This document shows positions 8,905 to 18,616 of a DNA stretch of 64,000 nucleotides, piece after piece. Position 1 is the first letter of the stretch. The number at the start of each line of letters is the position of its first letter. The position numbers and the translations under genes were made by a program. The notes beneath the pieces are model-generated. The model worked only from the letters and a program-made list of their open reading frames with translations, searched no databases and was not told where the DNA came from. The stretch comes from Scytonema sp. UIC 10036 (GTDB lineage Bacteria > Cyanobacteriota > Cyanobacteriia > Cyanobacteriales > Nostocaceae): positions 1 through 64,000 of the forward strand of contig NZ_WJFC01000018.1 in assembly GCF_009725235.1 (NCBI RefSeq). The letters are read 5' to 3'.

Positions 8905-9276
8905 TTATTTACAGGGTGTACCTGCGGATGAGCAGTCAGCTGTTTTAAAGGACTTTCCACAACCGCAAGTTTCTGTGGCATTGGGGTTGATAAATTTAAA
9001 GCCGCTTTCCATCACCCCATCCACAAAATCAACAATCATTCCTTGCAACAGCGGCGCACTTTTGGCATCAACATAAATAAGCACTTTACCTTCTTGGCTT
9101 ACTACATCATCTGGTCGCGGCGAACTTGTGATTTCCATTGCATACTCATAGCCACTGCAACCACCGTCTTTGACAGAGATGCGGATGCCTTTAGTTGGCG
9201 TAGTTGTTTCGGGATTAGAACCTCGCAGTAATGCCCGCAGGTGAAATTCTGCTTTTTCTGTCAAAGTCACAGTCAT
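8905..9276 (-). CDS. hesB: HesB/IscA-type iron-sulfur assembly protein
   Basis: 123 aa, A-type Fe-S carrier. The conserved beta-fold and three-Cys pattern are visible: one Cys in ISVKDGGCSGYEYAM and the CGCG pair in NATETCGCGKSF. A short Cys-containing tail (TADCSSAGTPCK) follows. Located between hesA and fdxH as in Anabaena, where it is expressed with the nif genes and is thought to help mature nitrogenase-related Fe-S clusters. Separated from hesA by about 100 nt that hold tandem repeats. Confidence 0.93.
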   Translation of the reverse strand: MTVTLTEKAEFHLRALLRGSNPETTTPTKGIRISVKDGGCSGYEYAMEITSSPRPDDVVSQEGKVLIYVDAKSAPLLQGMIVDFVDGVMESGFKFINPNATETCGCGKSFKTADCSSAGTPCK

Positions 9277-9296
9277 TGAATATTCTCCTGAATTGC

Positions 9297-9376
9297 TAGT
9301 TGCTAATGGCTAATGGCTAATGGCTAATGGCTAATGGAAGATTGACAATTAGCAGTTAGCAATTAGCAATTAGCAA
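9297..9376. repeat. TAATGGC / AGCAATT heptamer repeats between hesA and hesB
   Basis: Four to five GCTAATG units (9297-9338) and then four AGCAATT-type units (9350-9376) fill the gap. The halves are partly complementary and can pair in the transcript. Similar arrays fill the other intergenic gaps of this operon. Confidence 0.8.
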
Positions 9377-10168
9377 TTAACCCATTAATGATTCCATCGG
9401 CGTAGATTGTGAGTATCGCCAAGGGGCATTGTTACCACAGACCGGACAAGAGCGATCGCGATAAGAACGGCGTTTGGCAAACTCCATCCGAGCTAAGTCT
9501 ATGGTCAACAATTGCGATAACAGAGGCTGACTTAACCCAGTGATCAACTTGATAGCTTCTAAAGCAGTTAAACAAGCCAGTGTGCCGGAAACAGCACCCA
9601 GAACTGAAAAACCGCGCCTATCCCAATCAGGCTTTTCTGGGAACAAGCAAGACAAGCAAGGAGTCACACCAGGAATAATCGTTGTGAGATATGCCTCCAT
9701 TCCGTCCATTGCTGCTTCCACCATAGGCTTACGCCAGCGCACACAAGCTTCATTTAGCAGATCGCGCTCTGTAAAGTTATGAGCGCAATCAAGAGCCATA
9801 TCAGCTGATTGTACTAAGGAATCCACATTTTCCGGAGTGACATATTCATGCACTGCTTCTATGACGACATCAGGATTGATAGCTTCCAGAGTTTCTTTTG
9901 CTTTGAAGACTCTTGGCTTACCTACCCAATCATGAGTCATAAGAACCTGACGATTCATGTCGTCAAGCCGCAGATCACCACCACGAACCAGAATCAGCCG
10001 CCCAACGCCAGCTACCGCAAGGTATAGCGCCGCTGTACCGCCCAATCCTCCTACACCCGTAACTAGAACTGTCGCTGACTTGAGGCGCTTCTGTGCTGTT
10101 TCTCCAAAATTAGGAAGCATCATTTGGCGACGATAGCGTTCTAATTCGGTAGGCGTTAGGTTTATCAC
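9377..10168 (-). CDS. hesA: HesA, ThiF/MoeB-like adenylyltransferase
   Basis: 263 aa, E1-like fold. It starts with the typical ERYRRQMMLPNFGETAQKRL helix, then the nucleotide-binding loop VLVTGVGGLGGTAALYLA, the adenylation-site NRQVL segment, and paired zinc-type CXXC motifs (CLSC and CPVC). HesA lies in cyanobacterial nif operons and is believed to act in molybdenum/cofactor or sulfur handling for nitrogenase; the exact reaction is not settled. Ten nt separate it from nifW, so the two are probably co-translated. Confidence 0.92.
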   Translation of the reverse strand: MINLTPTELERYRRQMMLPNFGETAQKRLKSATVLVTGVGGLGGTAALYLAVAGVGRLILVRGGDLRLDDMNRQVLMTHDWVGKPRVFKAKETLEAINPDVVIEAVHEYVTPENVDSLVQSADMALDCAHNFTERDLLNEACVRWRKPMVEAAMDGMEAYLTTIIPGVTPCLSCLFPEKPDWDRRGFSVLGAVSGTLACLTALEAIKLITGLSQPLLSQLLTIDLARMEFAKRRSYRDRSCPVCGNNAPWRYSQSTPMESLMG

Positions 10169-10178
10169 TTTTTACCTC

Positions 10179-10496
10179 CTAATCAGAAGTGATTTCTGTC
10201 AGCGTAACTACATTTTTGGGCTTCTCATTAAACACTTTGAACAGCTTTTGTTCTTGAGGTGTTGAAGAGAGAAATACCTGATAAGCTTGTTTTAGCGCCT
10301 CACAATATTTACTTAACCGTTCCAGATCGTTGAGGTCAGTATAATTATTATCAATTTCCCCAATCAATTGAGAAAACTTTTTCAAAATATGTAGGCGATT
10401 GACATTAACAATCTTTTGATCGTAAGGCAGTCCAAAAAACTCAAAATATTCCTCTGCTTGTACAATTTCTTTGAATTTACTATAATCCCAGGTCAT
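10179..10496 (-). CDS. nifW: Nitrogenase stabilising/protective protein NifW
   Basis: 105 aa, the normal size for NifW. The family opening FKEIVQAEEYFEFFGLPYDQKIVNVNRLHILKKFSQ is clear, followed by a second helical half ending in an acidic tail. NifW binds the MoFe protein and protects or helps mature it. Its start overlaps the stop of the DUF683 gene by 4 nt (ATGA-type junction), which indicates translational coupling. Confidence 0.93.
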   Translation of the reverse strand: MTWDYSKFKEIVQAEEYFEFFGLPYDQKIVNVNRLHILKKFSQLIGEIDNNYTDLNDLERLSKYCEALKQAYQVFLSSTPQEQKLFKVFNEKPKNVVTLTEITSD

Positions 10497-10723
10497 TTTC
10501 CCTGCTCCAGTTTTTTTAGCTGTTGCTTAAGTTCATCTAATTGACGAAAAATTTCATAAGTGGCGGCTGCAACATCCATCAGTTGTTGGTAATCTGTAGG
10601 CAAACCTTCAGCTAGATCGTGCAAGTCCATTTTCATTTGACCTGCCTTACTATTGAGGCGTTTTATTTGAGTTTTTAAATCCTCAATACTAGTGGTTTCA
10701 TTACCAGTTTGAGCCATCGACAT
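10493..10723 (-). CDS. DUF683 (CCE_0567-like) nif-associated protein
   Basis: 76 aa, almost wholly helical with heptad spacing (IEDLKTQIKRLNSKAGQMKMDL and FRQLDELKQQLKKLEQ). It matches the short coiled-coil DUF683 proteins encoded between the DUF269 gene and nifW in cyanobacterial nif clusters. Such proteins bind iron or copper in reported structures, but their role in nitrogen fixation is unknown. ATG at 10717 (MAQTGN) is an alternative start and fits an AGGAGATGTC ribosome site. Confidence 0.88.
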   Translation of the reverse strand: MSMAQTGNETTSIEDLKTQIKRLNSKAGQMKMDLHDLAEGLPTDYQQLMDVAAATYEIFRQLDELKQQLKKLEQGK

Positions 10724-10729
10724 CTCCTC

Positions 10730-11046
10730 ATTTTGGATTTTGGATTTTGGATTTTGGATTATCTAATTTGGAATTGTAAGTTTTTGAATTTGAATTTTAA
10801 GTTACTGTTGAGCATTAAGGAATAACAACAAATTTTGGAGCAACTGTAGCTTAAACAACAAAATTAATTGACTTGCAAAAAAACTTTTTTCGTTGTTGTT
10901 TTTAGAAAAAACAAATCAATTAAAAATCTTATTGCCTATTTCTAAGTTTTCCAAAAATCATTGTTATATCCAATTAACCCATTTATGACAATCACCAAAT
11001 GATCAAAATCCAAAATCCAAAATCCAAAATCCAAAATCCAAAATTC
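10730..11046. repeat. Inverted TTTTGGA / TCCAAAA heptamer arrays in the nif operon
   Basis: About 10732-10760 reads as three to four TTTTGGA units; about 11006-11043 reads as five TCCAAAA units, the exact complement. Between them is about 245 nt of AT-rich sequence without a gene. In the nif transcript the two arms could form a long stem that brings the DUF269 and DUF683 genes together. Confidence 0.85.
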
Positions 11047-11523
11047 TTAGATTTTGCTGACTTCAGGGTAAATTTTCGCTAGTTCAACTCCTTTTTGAAC
11101 TAACTTTTCTCCCTCTTCTGACAATTTCTCTAATGAGTCAAAGCCAAAACGGTGAGCATCTCGTAAAGTTTTAACAACTAACAAAAGACGACCAGAAAAG
11201 ACTAAAGCCCAACCAAAACCTTCATGGCTTAAATCAACGACAACTTGAGATAACAAACCAGTTTCTTGTTCAATACGAGCAGCTATAGCACGGTAAAATA
11301 TCATAATCCGCGATACAGTCATCGGGTCAACATCACCATCAACAGGTATTTCCCGTTTCTGTTGTTTGCTAACAATATATGGTTTGAGCAATAAGTCATC
11401 TGACCAATTGCGAAAAGTTCCATAACTGTCTTGACCTCGGATTTGCTGCACTATTGCCTTGAGAAAAGGCGAGTTTAAAATATCGGCTGCAGCAGTTCCG
11501 TTTACACTATTAGATAGACTCAT
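11047..11523 (-). CDS. NifX-associated protein (DUF269)
   Basis: 158 aa. Matches the nifX-linked DUF269 family by the blocks NSPFLKAIVQQIRGQDSYGTFRNWSDDLLLKPYIV and VVVDLSHEGFGWALVFSGRLLLVVKTLRDAHRFGF. It is found next to nifX in almost all cyanobacterial nif operons and is presumed to support FeMo-cofactor assembly; its biochemical role is undefined. It overlaps nifX by 4 nt, so the pair is translationally coupled. Confidence 0.92.
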   Translation of the reverse strand: MSLSNSVNGTAAADILNSPFLKAIVQQIRGQDSYGTFRNWSDDLLLKPYIVSKQQKREIPVDGDVDPMTVSRIMIFYRAIAARIEQETGLLSQVVVDLSHEGFGWALVFSGRLLLVVKTLRDAHRFGFDSLEKLSEEGEKLVQKGVELAKIYPEVSKI

Positions 11524-11933
11524 ACAGCAGCTTCCTCTTCTAATTCATTTTCAAAAGTTTGGGGGTTTTCTTGTAGCGCTTTACGCAACCAAGGTGGCGG
11601 GCTTCCGTTTAAAGTTTGTACTAAATTGTTTAAAACATCAGCGATCGCATCTTCCTCAGAATGTGCTTTGACTGGGGTTACTCCTTTTTTGATTAATTTA
11701 GCAGCCGCAGTACTACCAATCGCAGAAACATAAACAATTTTGCAATCAACTAAGGCATCAAGCTTTGGACCGAGTTTATCCTCATTTCCATCTTGTTTGA
11801 GATGACCATCAAACTTGAGAGTTTCTAGAAACTCATATCCATCTTTTGAAACTTCATACACATCAATCTCTTTTGACCATCCAAAATGAGCATTAATATG
11901 TATTCGATCGCTGGTTGCAAAAGCTACTTTCAT
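11520..11933 (-). CDS. nifX: FeMo-cofactor carrier protein NifX
   Basis: 137 aa, single NifX/NafY-type domain (dinitrogenase iron-molybdenum cofactor family). Motifs: MKVAFATSDRIHINAHFGWS, KLDALVDCKIVYVSAIGSTAAAKLIKKGVTPVK. It binds the NifB cofactor or later precursors and passes them to NifEN/NafY. The C-terminal NPQTFENELEEEAAV tail is acidic. About 115 nt of heptamer repeats separate it from nifN upstream. Confidence 0.94.
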   Translation of the reverse strand: MKVAFATSDRIHINAHFGWSKEIDVYEVSKDGYEFLETLKFDGHLKQDGNEDKLGPKLDALVDCKIVYVSAIGSTAAAKLIKKGVTPVKAHSEEDAIADVLNNLVQTLNGSPPPWLRKALQENPQTFENELEEEAAV

Positions 11934-11944
11934 CCTTATTCTCC

Positions 11945-12055
11945 TCTCATCATATTTGCTAATAGCTAATAGCTAATTGCTAATTGTTAATTGTTTGCCA
12001 TTAGCCATTAGCCATTAGCCATTAGCCATTAGCCATTAGCCATTAGCCATTAGCA
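11945..12055. repeat. TAATAGC/TAATTGC and GCCATTA heptamer arrays between nifN and nifX
   Basis: 11955-11993 holds GCTAATAGCTAATTGC units. 11996-12055 holds about eight GCCATTA units. The two sets are near-complementary, giving another fold-back in the operon mRNA. Confidence 0.85.
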
Positions 12056-13384
12056 AGTTACTAACTCTCTCAACTGGTGAGCTTTGGCTTCTTCCTCTTC
12101 CATAAAGATGTTGGCAATATCAAACAGAATCTCTATGGTTCCTCGGTAGCCTACTTTGGTATACAAACCATTACCTAAACGGTCAAAAATGGGAATACCT
12201 TGACGGTAAACAGGAACGCCCAAACGTTTTGCGATCGCAACAGTATGAGAATTTCCGATCAGCAAATCGGAACCAACAGCCAGTTGTTCAAAATCTTCCA
12301 AATCACCTACAGTCACTGTATTGATAGGAAGTTTTTCCAACATGGGAGAACGAGTTGTTGTAACGGCTGCGTGAATTTCAGCACCCATGGATTGTAGAAA
12401 ATAAACCGTTGAACCGAGTAAATCCGGTTCTAGTGCTAGAGACACTCGCTTGCAACCAAAGAAAAAGTGAGTATCTAGCATGGCGTCTTGCAACTGACGG
12501 CGTTGGCGGCGGTATTTTTCTGGTACCGCAGTTCCACTCAAATCTGCCAATGCTTGTAAAAAGTTATCAACTGGTTCTAATCCAGTCAGTTCGCCAAAAA
12601 CTTCATAGGGAATGTTAAAGCGATCGTGCAGAATTTTTGCTGCACCCCGCATACTTTCACCTAAAGCTAAAGTGAATGCAGAATTACCAATTTCTCTCAA
12701 TTCTGCTAAACTTGTACCGTTGGCTGTAATTGCACTATAAGAATCTTCCAAATGACCATCCAAAGATGCAGCCAGATCCGGTACAACAATGGGTTTCAGT
12801 CCAAAAGCAGTGACAATCTCTTTTATCTCCTCAACATCCCCAGGAGTAAAAGCAGAACTTGGCAAAATCGCAATTTGCATGGGATGGGGATTTTGCTCGT
12901 CACTTTTTTGAGCAAGTTCTCGGACTATGCTCTCTACAGCCGCAGCATATCCATCTTGCAAAGAACCTTTAAAATCTGGAGAGGAAACCAAGACAACTGG
13001 TAAGCTATTTAATTCTGGGTGACGTTTGCGAATACCCTTAAGAATGTGGGGCATATCATCCCCTCTGGTTTCCGTCAGTGCAGTAGTACACAAACCAATG
13101 ACATCTGGCTTCAATCTTTCTGCTAAAGTCAGAATAGCTTGTTCAACATTTTCCTCTCCGCCCAAGATAGTGCTGACTTCCGACATTGCTGTTGTAGATA
13201 GGGGAATTGTCTCAGAGAAATGCTTCACCAATAAAGACTTAGCAAAAGCAGTACAGCCTTGGGAACCGTGGAACAGTGGTATCATCCCCTTCAAGCCCAA
13301 CAAAGCTAAAGCAGCACCCAAAGGTTGGCTGAGTTTTAAGGGATTCACTGCAACTGAGGAATTGGTAACAGTAACGATCGCCAT
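12050..13384 (-). CDS. nifN: Nitrogenase cofactor scaffold subunit NifN
   Basis: 444 aa, full length, starting MAIVTVTNSSVAVNPLKLSQPLG as in Anabaena. Visible family motifs are GLKGMIPLFHGSQGCTAFAK (P-cluster-like Cys region), STILGGEENVEQAI, GLCTTALTETRGDD and KYRRQRRQLQDAMLDTHF. NifN pairs with NifE to build FeMo-co. Normally nifE lies directly upstream, but here the preceding 600 nt encode a truncated LpxB-like protein, ending 1 nt before the nifN start codon. Expression of nifN would therefore depend on that upstream gene's promoter or on DNA rearrangement. The AGAGGTTATCTAAA stretch before ATG is its ribosome site. Confidence 0.95.
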   Translation of the reverse strand: MAIVTVTNSSVAVNPLKLSQPLGAALALLGLKGMIPLFHGSQGCTAFAKSLLVKHFSETIPLSTTAMSEVSTILGGEENVEQAILTLAERLKPDVIGLCTTALTETRGDDMPHILKGIRKRHPELNSLPVVLVSSPDFKGSLQDGYAAAVESIVRELAQKSDEQNPHPMQIAILPSSAFTPGDVEEIKEIVTAFGLKPIVVPDLAASLDGHLEDSYSAITANGTSLAELREIGNSAFTLALGESMRGAAKILHDRFNIPYEVFGELTGLEPVDNFLQALADLSGTAVPEKYRRQRRQLQDAMLDTHFFFGCKRVSLALEPDLLGSTVYFLQSMGAEIHAAVTTTRSPMLEKLPINTVTVGDLEDFEQLAVGSDLLIGNSHTVAIAKRLGVPVYRQGIPIFDRLGNGLYTKVGYRGTIEILFDIANIFMEEEEAKAHQLRELVTC

Positions 13385-13385
13385 T

Positions 13386-13988
13386 TTAGATAACCTCTAG
13401 AGATGGGGAGTGGGTAGACAAGGGAGATGGGGTAGACAAGGAAGATGGGGTAGACAAGGAAGAACATTCTACCTTGTCCCCCCTGTCCCCCTTGTCCCCA
13501 ATGACCTGGGCTTCTGCCATCAAATCTCCGATGACTGTGAACTTGTGAGTATATTTTTGAGGGATGCGTGCTGCTACTTCGGGCTTCATCACTCCAAAAC
13601 GATCGATCCAGTTATACCAGCGTGCTTCCCATTCGGCGTAAACAACTGTACGGTATCCCAATCTTCTGCCAACAATAACTGGGAAAATTTGATCCCCACC
13701 CAAAAAAACAACAACACCGCACTTGCGCCATTCCCAATTTTCAAAGGTTTTTCCCCAAAGCAAAAAATTCCAAAAATGTTCTGCGGCTTGCACTCTATCT
13801 ACTTCGGGAAAAGAACGAGCTATTTCTGCTTCTTTGCCACTAGAGTTGGGACAAGGTGACAAGATGATGGAAATTCTAATTTGTTCGCGGTTATTTCCCA
13901 ATTGTTGTCGCAATTGCTTCACCACTGGGCGTACCCAAGTTGTGACTTCTCCAGGTCCGTTTGAAAGAATTAAAATATCGGCAGTCAT
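13386..13988 (-). pseudogene. Truncated LpxB-like glycosyltransferase directly upstream of nifN
   Basis: The first about 172 residues match the N-terminal half of a cyanobacterial lipid-A-disaccharide-synthase-like protein (MTADILILSNGPGEVTTWVR start, VFLGGDQIFPVIVGRRLGYR, YAEWEARWYNWIDRFGVMKPEVAARIP, FTVIGDLMAEA). Intact members run to about 400 residues; here the remaining half is missing. The last 28 residues are Ser/Thr/Pro low complexity from a tandem DNA repeat, and the frame stops 1 nt before nifN. The gene therefore lost its 3' half at exactly the nifN border. Family name is by recollection of the motif set; the truncation is what I see. Confidence 0.75.
13400..13500. repeat. GATGGGGTAGACAAGG tandem repeat at the nifN junction
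   Basis: Three copies of a 16-nt unit GATGGGGTAGACAAGG(A/G) followed by the imperfect reverse complement (CCTTGTCCCCCCTGTCCCCC, 13472 on). It lies in the truncated LpxB-like gene about 20-115 nt before nifN and could be the rearrangement or recombination site. Confidence 0.75.
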
Positions 13989-14200
13989 TAGGGGTAGGGG
14001 TAGGGGGTAGGGGTTTCTCTCCTGCTGTTGTTCCTATGCAGAAGCTAGGAAGGAGGGTGAGAATACTACAGTCGGGCAACTTCTATACATTCCACCATTG
14101 TCATTTTTAAGGAAATATTTGTTCCTTGTTCAGTTAACTGTTTAAAATTCTGTACCGAACTCCTACCCCCTAACCCCTAACCCCTACCCCCTAAAAAATT
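13989..14200. repeat. Inverted GGGGTAG / CTACCCC arrays in the intergenic region
   Basis: GGGTAGGGGTAGGGGGTAGGGG (13990-14012) faces CTACCCCCTAACCCCTAACC (14161-14190). The space between (14013-14160) has no gene. 14200-14429 is AT-rich and should carry the chlH promoter. Divergent LpxB-like and chlH genes flank this region. Confidence 0.75.
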
Positions 14201-14429
14201 GTTGCGAATTATTTACAAATTGTGAGTGAATACTTTGGAGAATTGTCAAACAAGTTTACAAAATATTTCATTTTTTATATCATTTTGTGTCAGATAGGCG
14301 ACAAAATGCCCTATGGGTAAGCTTTTTCTGGTAAAAAACTCATATTGCCGACCAGAAGAAGACTCAATAGGCAAATTTGCCGAAAAGTTCTTCCAGTCAG
14401 AGAACACGCATCAAAGGAGCCTAGGAAGC

Positions 14430-17400
14430 ATGTTCACTCACGTCAAGTCCACCATTAGACACATCGCCCCCAACCAATTGCAGGGGCGTCACTTAATTAA
14501 GGTGGTCTATGTCGTGTTAGAGTCCCAGTACCAAAGTGCATTGTCACAAGCGGTTCGGGCGATTAACGAAAACAATCCCAATCTGGCGATTGAAATCAGT
14601 GGTTATTTAATCGAAGAACTCCGCGACAAAGAAAACTACGAGGAGTTCAAAAAAGATATCGCAACTGCCAATATCTTTATTGCCTCACTGATTTTTATAG
14701 AAGACTTAGCCCAGAAATTAGTAACAGCAGTAGAACCATACCGCGATCGCCTGGATGTAGCCGTTGTGTTCCCCTCAATGCCTGAAGTTATGCGCCTAAA
14801 TAAAATGGGCACCTTCTCCTTGGCACAGTTGGGGCAATCTAAAAGTGCAATAGCACAGTTCATGCGAAAGCGCAAGGAAAAATCCGGCGCGGGTTTCCAA
14901 GATGGAATGCTAAAACTGCTGAGGACATTGCCGCAGGTACTCAAGTTCCTGCCAATGGATAAAGCACAAGATGCCCGAAATTTTATGCTCAGCTTTCAGT
15001 ACTGGTTGGGAGGGTCGCCAGATAATCTGGAAAACTTCTTGCTCATGCTGGCTGACAAGTACGTTTTGAAAGGTGTTGAGACTAGCAACAACAAGTCTGT
15101 ACAATACCAACCACCAGTGGTTTACCCAGATATGGGGATTTGGCATCCTCTTGCTACCACAATGTATGAGGATGTGAGGGAGTATCTAAATTGGTACAGC
15201 AGCCGCCCGGATATTTCTCCCGATCTCAAAGACCCCTTAGCACCATGTATTGGATTGGTCTTGCAACGCACGCACCTTGTTACTGGTGATGATGCTCACT
15301 ATGTAGCGATGGTACAAGAACTCGAAGCAATGGGAGCAAGAGTTGTTCCAGTGTTTGCAGGAGGGTTAGACTTTTCCAAGCCAGTAGAAGCATTTTTCTA
15401 TGATAAGGGAACTGGGGACTGGGGATCGGGGAATGGGAAATCTCCAAGTCCTCATCCCTTAGTGGATGCTGTTGTATCCCTGACGGGCTTTGCTTTAGTC
15501 GGTGGACCTGCACGTCAAGACCATCCTAAAGCAATTGAGGCGCTGAAACGGTTAAACCGTCCTTACATGGTGGCATTACCTCTGGTCTTCCAAACTACAG
15601 AAGAATGGCAAGATAGCGATTTGGGATTGCACCCGATTCAGGTAGCATTGCAAATTGCACTTCCTGAATTAGATGGAGCAATTGAACCGATAATTCTATC
15701 AGGACGGGATGGCACAACAGGGAAAGCGATCGCACTGCAAGACCGCATTGAAGCAGTTGCACAACGTGCTCTCAAATGGGCTAATCTACGCCGCAAACCG
15801 AAATTAGCCAAGAAAGTTGCCATCACTGTGTTCAGTTTCCCACCGGATAAAGGGAACGTGGGAACGGCTGCATACCTGGATGTGTTTGGTTCCATTTACG
15901 AGGTGATGAAAGCACTCAGGAACAACGGGTATGACGTGCAAGACTTGCCAGAAAACGCTAAGGAGTTGATGGAACAAGTCATCCACGATGCTCAAGCCCA
16001 GTACAGCAGCCCCGAACTTAACGTGGCTTACCGGATGTCGGTTCGCGAGTATGAAGCACTCACGCCTTACTCCCAAAGATTGGAAGAAAACTGGGGACCA
16101 CCTCCAGGACATCTCAACAGTGACGGTCAAAACTTGCTGATTTATGGTAAGCAATTTGGGAACGTTTTCATTGGAGTTCAGCCCACCTTTGGTTATGAAG
16201 GGGACCCAATGCGGTTGTTGTTCTCCCGTTCTGCAAGTCCCCACCACGGTTTTGCGGCTTACTACACCTACTTAGAGCAAATTTGGCAAGCAGATGCAGT
16301 GCTGCACTTTGGGACTCACGGTTCCTTGGAATTTATGCCAGGGAAACAAATGGGGATGTCTGGAGAATGTTATCCAGATAACTTGATTGGAACAATTCCC
16401 AATCTTTATTACTATGCTGCTAATAACCCCAGTGAAGCAACAATTGCCAAGCGCCGCAGTTACGCTGAAACAATTTCTTATCTGACTCCTCCTGCAGAAA
16501 ATGCTGGTTTGTATAAGGGGTTGAAAGAACTCAGCGAGTTGATTGCTTCTTACCAAACTCTTAAGGATAGCGGGCGAGGTATTCCTATTGTCAACACCAT
16601 CATGGATAAATGCCGGATGGTAAATTTGGATAAGGATATCGCTTTGCCAGAGATGGATGCCAAGGATATGAGCGGTGAAGAACGCGATAATATCGTTGGC
16701 TTGGTGTATCGTAAGTTGATGGAGATTGAATCGCGACTGTTACCCTGTGGATTGCACGTGATAGGGAAACCACCTTCTGCAGAAGAAGCGATCGCAACTC
16801 TCGTTAACATTGCCAGCCTAGACCGTCCTGAAGACGAAGTACTCAGTCTTCCTCGTATTATTGCAAGTAGCGTGGGACGTAATATTGATGAGATTTACCA
16901 AAACAGCGACAAAGGCGTTTTAGAAGATGTTCAGTTGCTGCAAGACATCACAATAGCAACCCGTGCTGCTGTTTCAGCCCTTGTGAAAGAGCAAACAGAT
17001 GCAGAAGGACGAGTTTCCCGCGTTTCCAAGCTCAACTTCTTCAATATGGGCAAAAAAGAACCTTGGGTTCAGGCAATTTTGGATTTGGGATTTCCGATTT
17101 TAGACCCTAATTCTCAAATCCAAAATCCAAAATCCAAAATCCAAAATCTCTTTGAGTATTTGGAATTCTGCTTGCAACAAGTTTGCGCGGATAATGAATT
17201 GGGAGGATTGCTCCAAGGGTTAGAAGGTGAGTACATTCTTCCCGGTCCCGGTGGCGATCCCATCCGCAACCCAGATGTATTGCCTACAGGGAAAAACATC
17301 CACGCCCTCGATCCCCAAGCTATCCCCACAACGGCTGCAGTACAGTCAGCAAAAATTGTTGTAGATCGCTTGCTAGCAAGGAATAGGGCAGAAAATGGCG

Positions 17401-18476
17401 GTCAATATCCCGAAACCATCGCTTGCGTGCTTTGGGGAACCGATAACATCAAAACTTACGGTGAATCTCTAGCACAAATTATGTGGATGGTGGGAGTGCG
17501 ACCGGTTCCCGATGCATTGGGACGGGTGAACAAGTTAGAATTGATACCTTTAGAAGAGTTGGGACGTCCCCGCATTGACGTGGTTGTTAACTGTTCTGGA
17601 GTCTTCCGCGACTTGTTCATCAACCAAATGAACCTGCTAGATCAAGCGGTTAAGATGGCAGCAGAAGCGGATGAACCTGTAGAAATGAACTTTATTCGCA
17701 AGCACGCCTTGGAACAAGCTGAAGAAATGGGTATTAACCTGCGCCAAGCAGCAACTCGCATCTTCTCCAATGCTTCTGGTTCCTACTCATCCAATATTAA
17801 CTTGGCAGTAGAAAACAGCACTTGGGATAGCGAAGCTGAATTGCAGGAAATGTACCTCAAGCGCAAGTCCTTTGCGTTCAGTGCCGATAACCCCGGTACG
17901 ATGGAAGAATCAAGAGCTATTTTTGAAAAGACCTTGAAAACTGCTCAAGTGACTTTCCAAAATCTCGACTCTTCCGAGATTAGCTTGACGGATGTTTCTC
18001 ATTACTTTGATTCCGATCCTACTAAGGTTATTAGTGGCTTGCGGGGTGATGGGAAGACACCAGCATCCTATATTGCAGATACGACGACAGCCAATGCACA
18101 AGTCCGCACTTTATCAGAAACTGTACGTTTGGATACTCGTACCAAGTTGTTAAATCCCAAGTGGTACGAGGGTATGCTTTCTCACGGTTACGAAGGCGTG
18201 CGAGAACTCTCCAAGCGATTGGTCAATACAATGGGTTGGAGTGCAACCGCAGGTGCTGTTGATAACTGGGTGTATGAGGATGTTAATACCACGTTTATCA
18301 AAGATGAAGAAATGCGGAAGCGTTTGCTGAATCTTAACCCCCATTCATTCCGCAAAATGGTTTCTACTTTGTTGGAAGTAAACGGTCGCGGTTACTGGGA
18401 GACGAGCGAGCAGAATTTAGACTTGTTGCGCGAGTTGTACCAGGAGGTTGAAGACCGGATTGAGGGAATTGAGTAG
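14430..18476 (+). CDS. chlH: Magnesium chelatase large subunit ChlH
   Basis: 1348 aa. Binds protoporphyrin IX and, with ChlI/ChlD, inserts Mg2+ in chlorophyll synthesis. Start taken at [19 protein letters not shown] (ATG 14430, with AAAGGAGC upstream); the in-frame extension to 14313 is not family-like. Conserved blocks: [117 protein letters not shown]-like end. Two inserts look foreign: [16 protein letters not shown] (about residues 326-341) and [14 protein letters not shown] (about 894-907, coded by TCCAAAA repeats). Both keep frame, so the enzyme is presumably active. A hairpin terminator follows. Confidence 0.95.
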   Translation: MFTHVKSTIRHIAPNQLQGRHLIKVVYVVLESQYQSALSQAVRAINENNPNLAIEISGYLIEELRDKENYEEFKKDIATANIFIASLIFIEDLAQKLVTAVEPYRDRLDVAVVFPSMPEVMRLNKMGTFSLAQLGQSKSAIAQFMRKRKEKSGAGFQDGMLKLLRTLPQVLKFLPMDKAQDARNFMLSFQYWLGGSPDNLENFLLMLADKYVLKGVETSNNKSVQYQPPVVYPDMGIWHPLATTMYEDVREYLNWYSSRPDISPDLKDPLAPCIGLVLQRTHLVTGDDAHYVAMVQELEAMGARVVPVFAGGLDFSKPVEAFFYDKGTGDWGSGNGKSPSPHPLVDAVVSLTGFALVGGPARQDHPKAIEALKRLNRPYMVALPLVFQTTEEWQDSDLGLHPIQVALQIALPELDGAIEPIILSGRDGTTGKAIALQDRIEAVAQRALKWANLRRKPKLAKKVAITVFSFPPDKGNVGTAAYLDVFGSIYEVMKALRNNGYDVQDLPENAKELMEQVIHDAQAQYSSPELNVAYRMSVREYEALTPYSQRLEENWGPPPGHLNSDGQNLLIYGKQFGNVFIGVQPTFGYEGDPMRLLFSRSASPHHGFAAYYTYLEQIWQADAVLHFGTHGSLEFMPGKQMGMSGECYPDNLIGTIPNLYYYAANNPSEATIAKRRSYAETISYLTPPAENAGLYKGLKELSELIASYQTLKDSGRGIPIVNTIMDKCRMVNLDKDIALPEMDAKDMSGEERDNIVGLVYRKLMEIESRLLPCGLHVIGKPPSAEEAIATLVNIASLDRPEDEVLSLPRIIASSVGRNIDEIYQNSDKGVLEDVQLLQDITIATRAAVSALVKEQTDAEGRVSRVSKLNFFNMGKKEPWVQAILDLGFPILDPNSQIQNPKSKIQNLFEYLEFCLQQVCADNELGGLLQGLEGEYILPGPGGDPIRNPDVLPTGKNIHALDPQAIPTTAAVQSAKIVVDRLLARNRAENGGQYPETIACVLWGTDNIKTYGESLAQIMWMVGVRPVPDALGRVNKLELIPLEELGRPRIDVVVNCSGVFRDLFINQMNLLDQAVKMAAEADEPVEMNFIRKHALEQAEEMGINLRQAATRIFSNASGSYSSNINLAVENSTWDSEAELQEMYLKRKSFAFSADNPGTMEESRAIFEKTLKTAQVTFQNLDSSEISLTDVSHYFDSDPTKVISGLRGDGKTPASYIADTTTANAQVRTLSETVRLDTRTKLLNPKWYEGMLSHGYEGVRELSKRLVNTMGWSATAGAVDNWVYEDVNTTFIKDEEMRKRLLNLNPHSFRKMVSTLLEVNGRGYWETSEQNLDLLRELYQEVEDRIEGIE
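17113..17146 (+). repeat. TCCAAAA tandem repeat inserted in-frame in chlH
   Basis: Four TCCAAAA units inside the coding sequence give [11 protein letters not shown]. The same unit makes intergenic arrays at 11006-11043 and 24541-24568, so this is an intergenic-type repeat that has entered an essential gene without breaking its frame. Confidence 0.85.
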
Positions 18477-18503
18477 GGTGTAACCTTGTAACCCACGATG
18501 TAG

Positions 18504-18524
18504 AGACTAGCCATGCTAGTCTTT
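18504..18524 (+). terminator. Hairpin after chlH
   Basis: AGACTAGC-CAT-GCTAGTCT, an 8-bp stem with 3-nt loop, followed by TT. It begins 28 nt after the chlH stop codon. Confidence 0.5.
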
Positions 18525-18616
18525 ACAGAAATAGGGACAAAATCTTTAAGGCTTAAAGAAGCATAGAATAACGTGAATCCAATCAGCGGATGAAGCACCT
18601 CTAAGTGAAGTGGAGT

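Noticed and set aside
14313..14429. N-terminal extension of ChlH
   Set aside because: [14 protein letters not shown] is the family start and has its own ribosome site.
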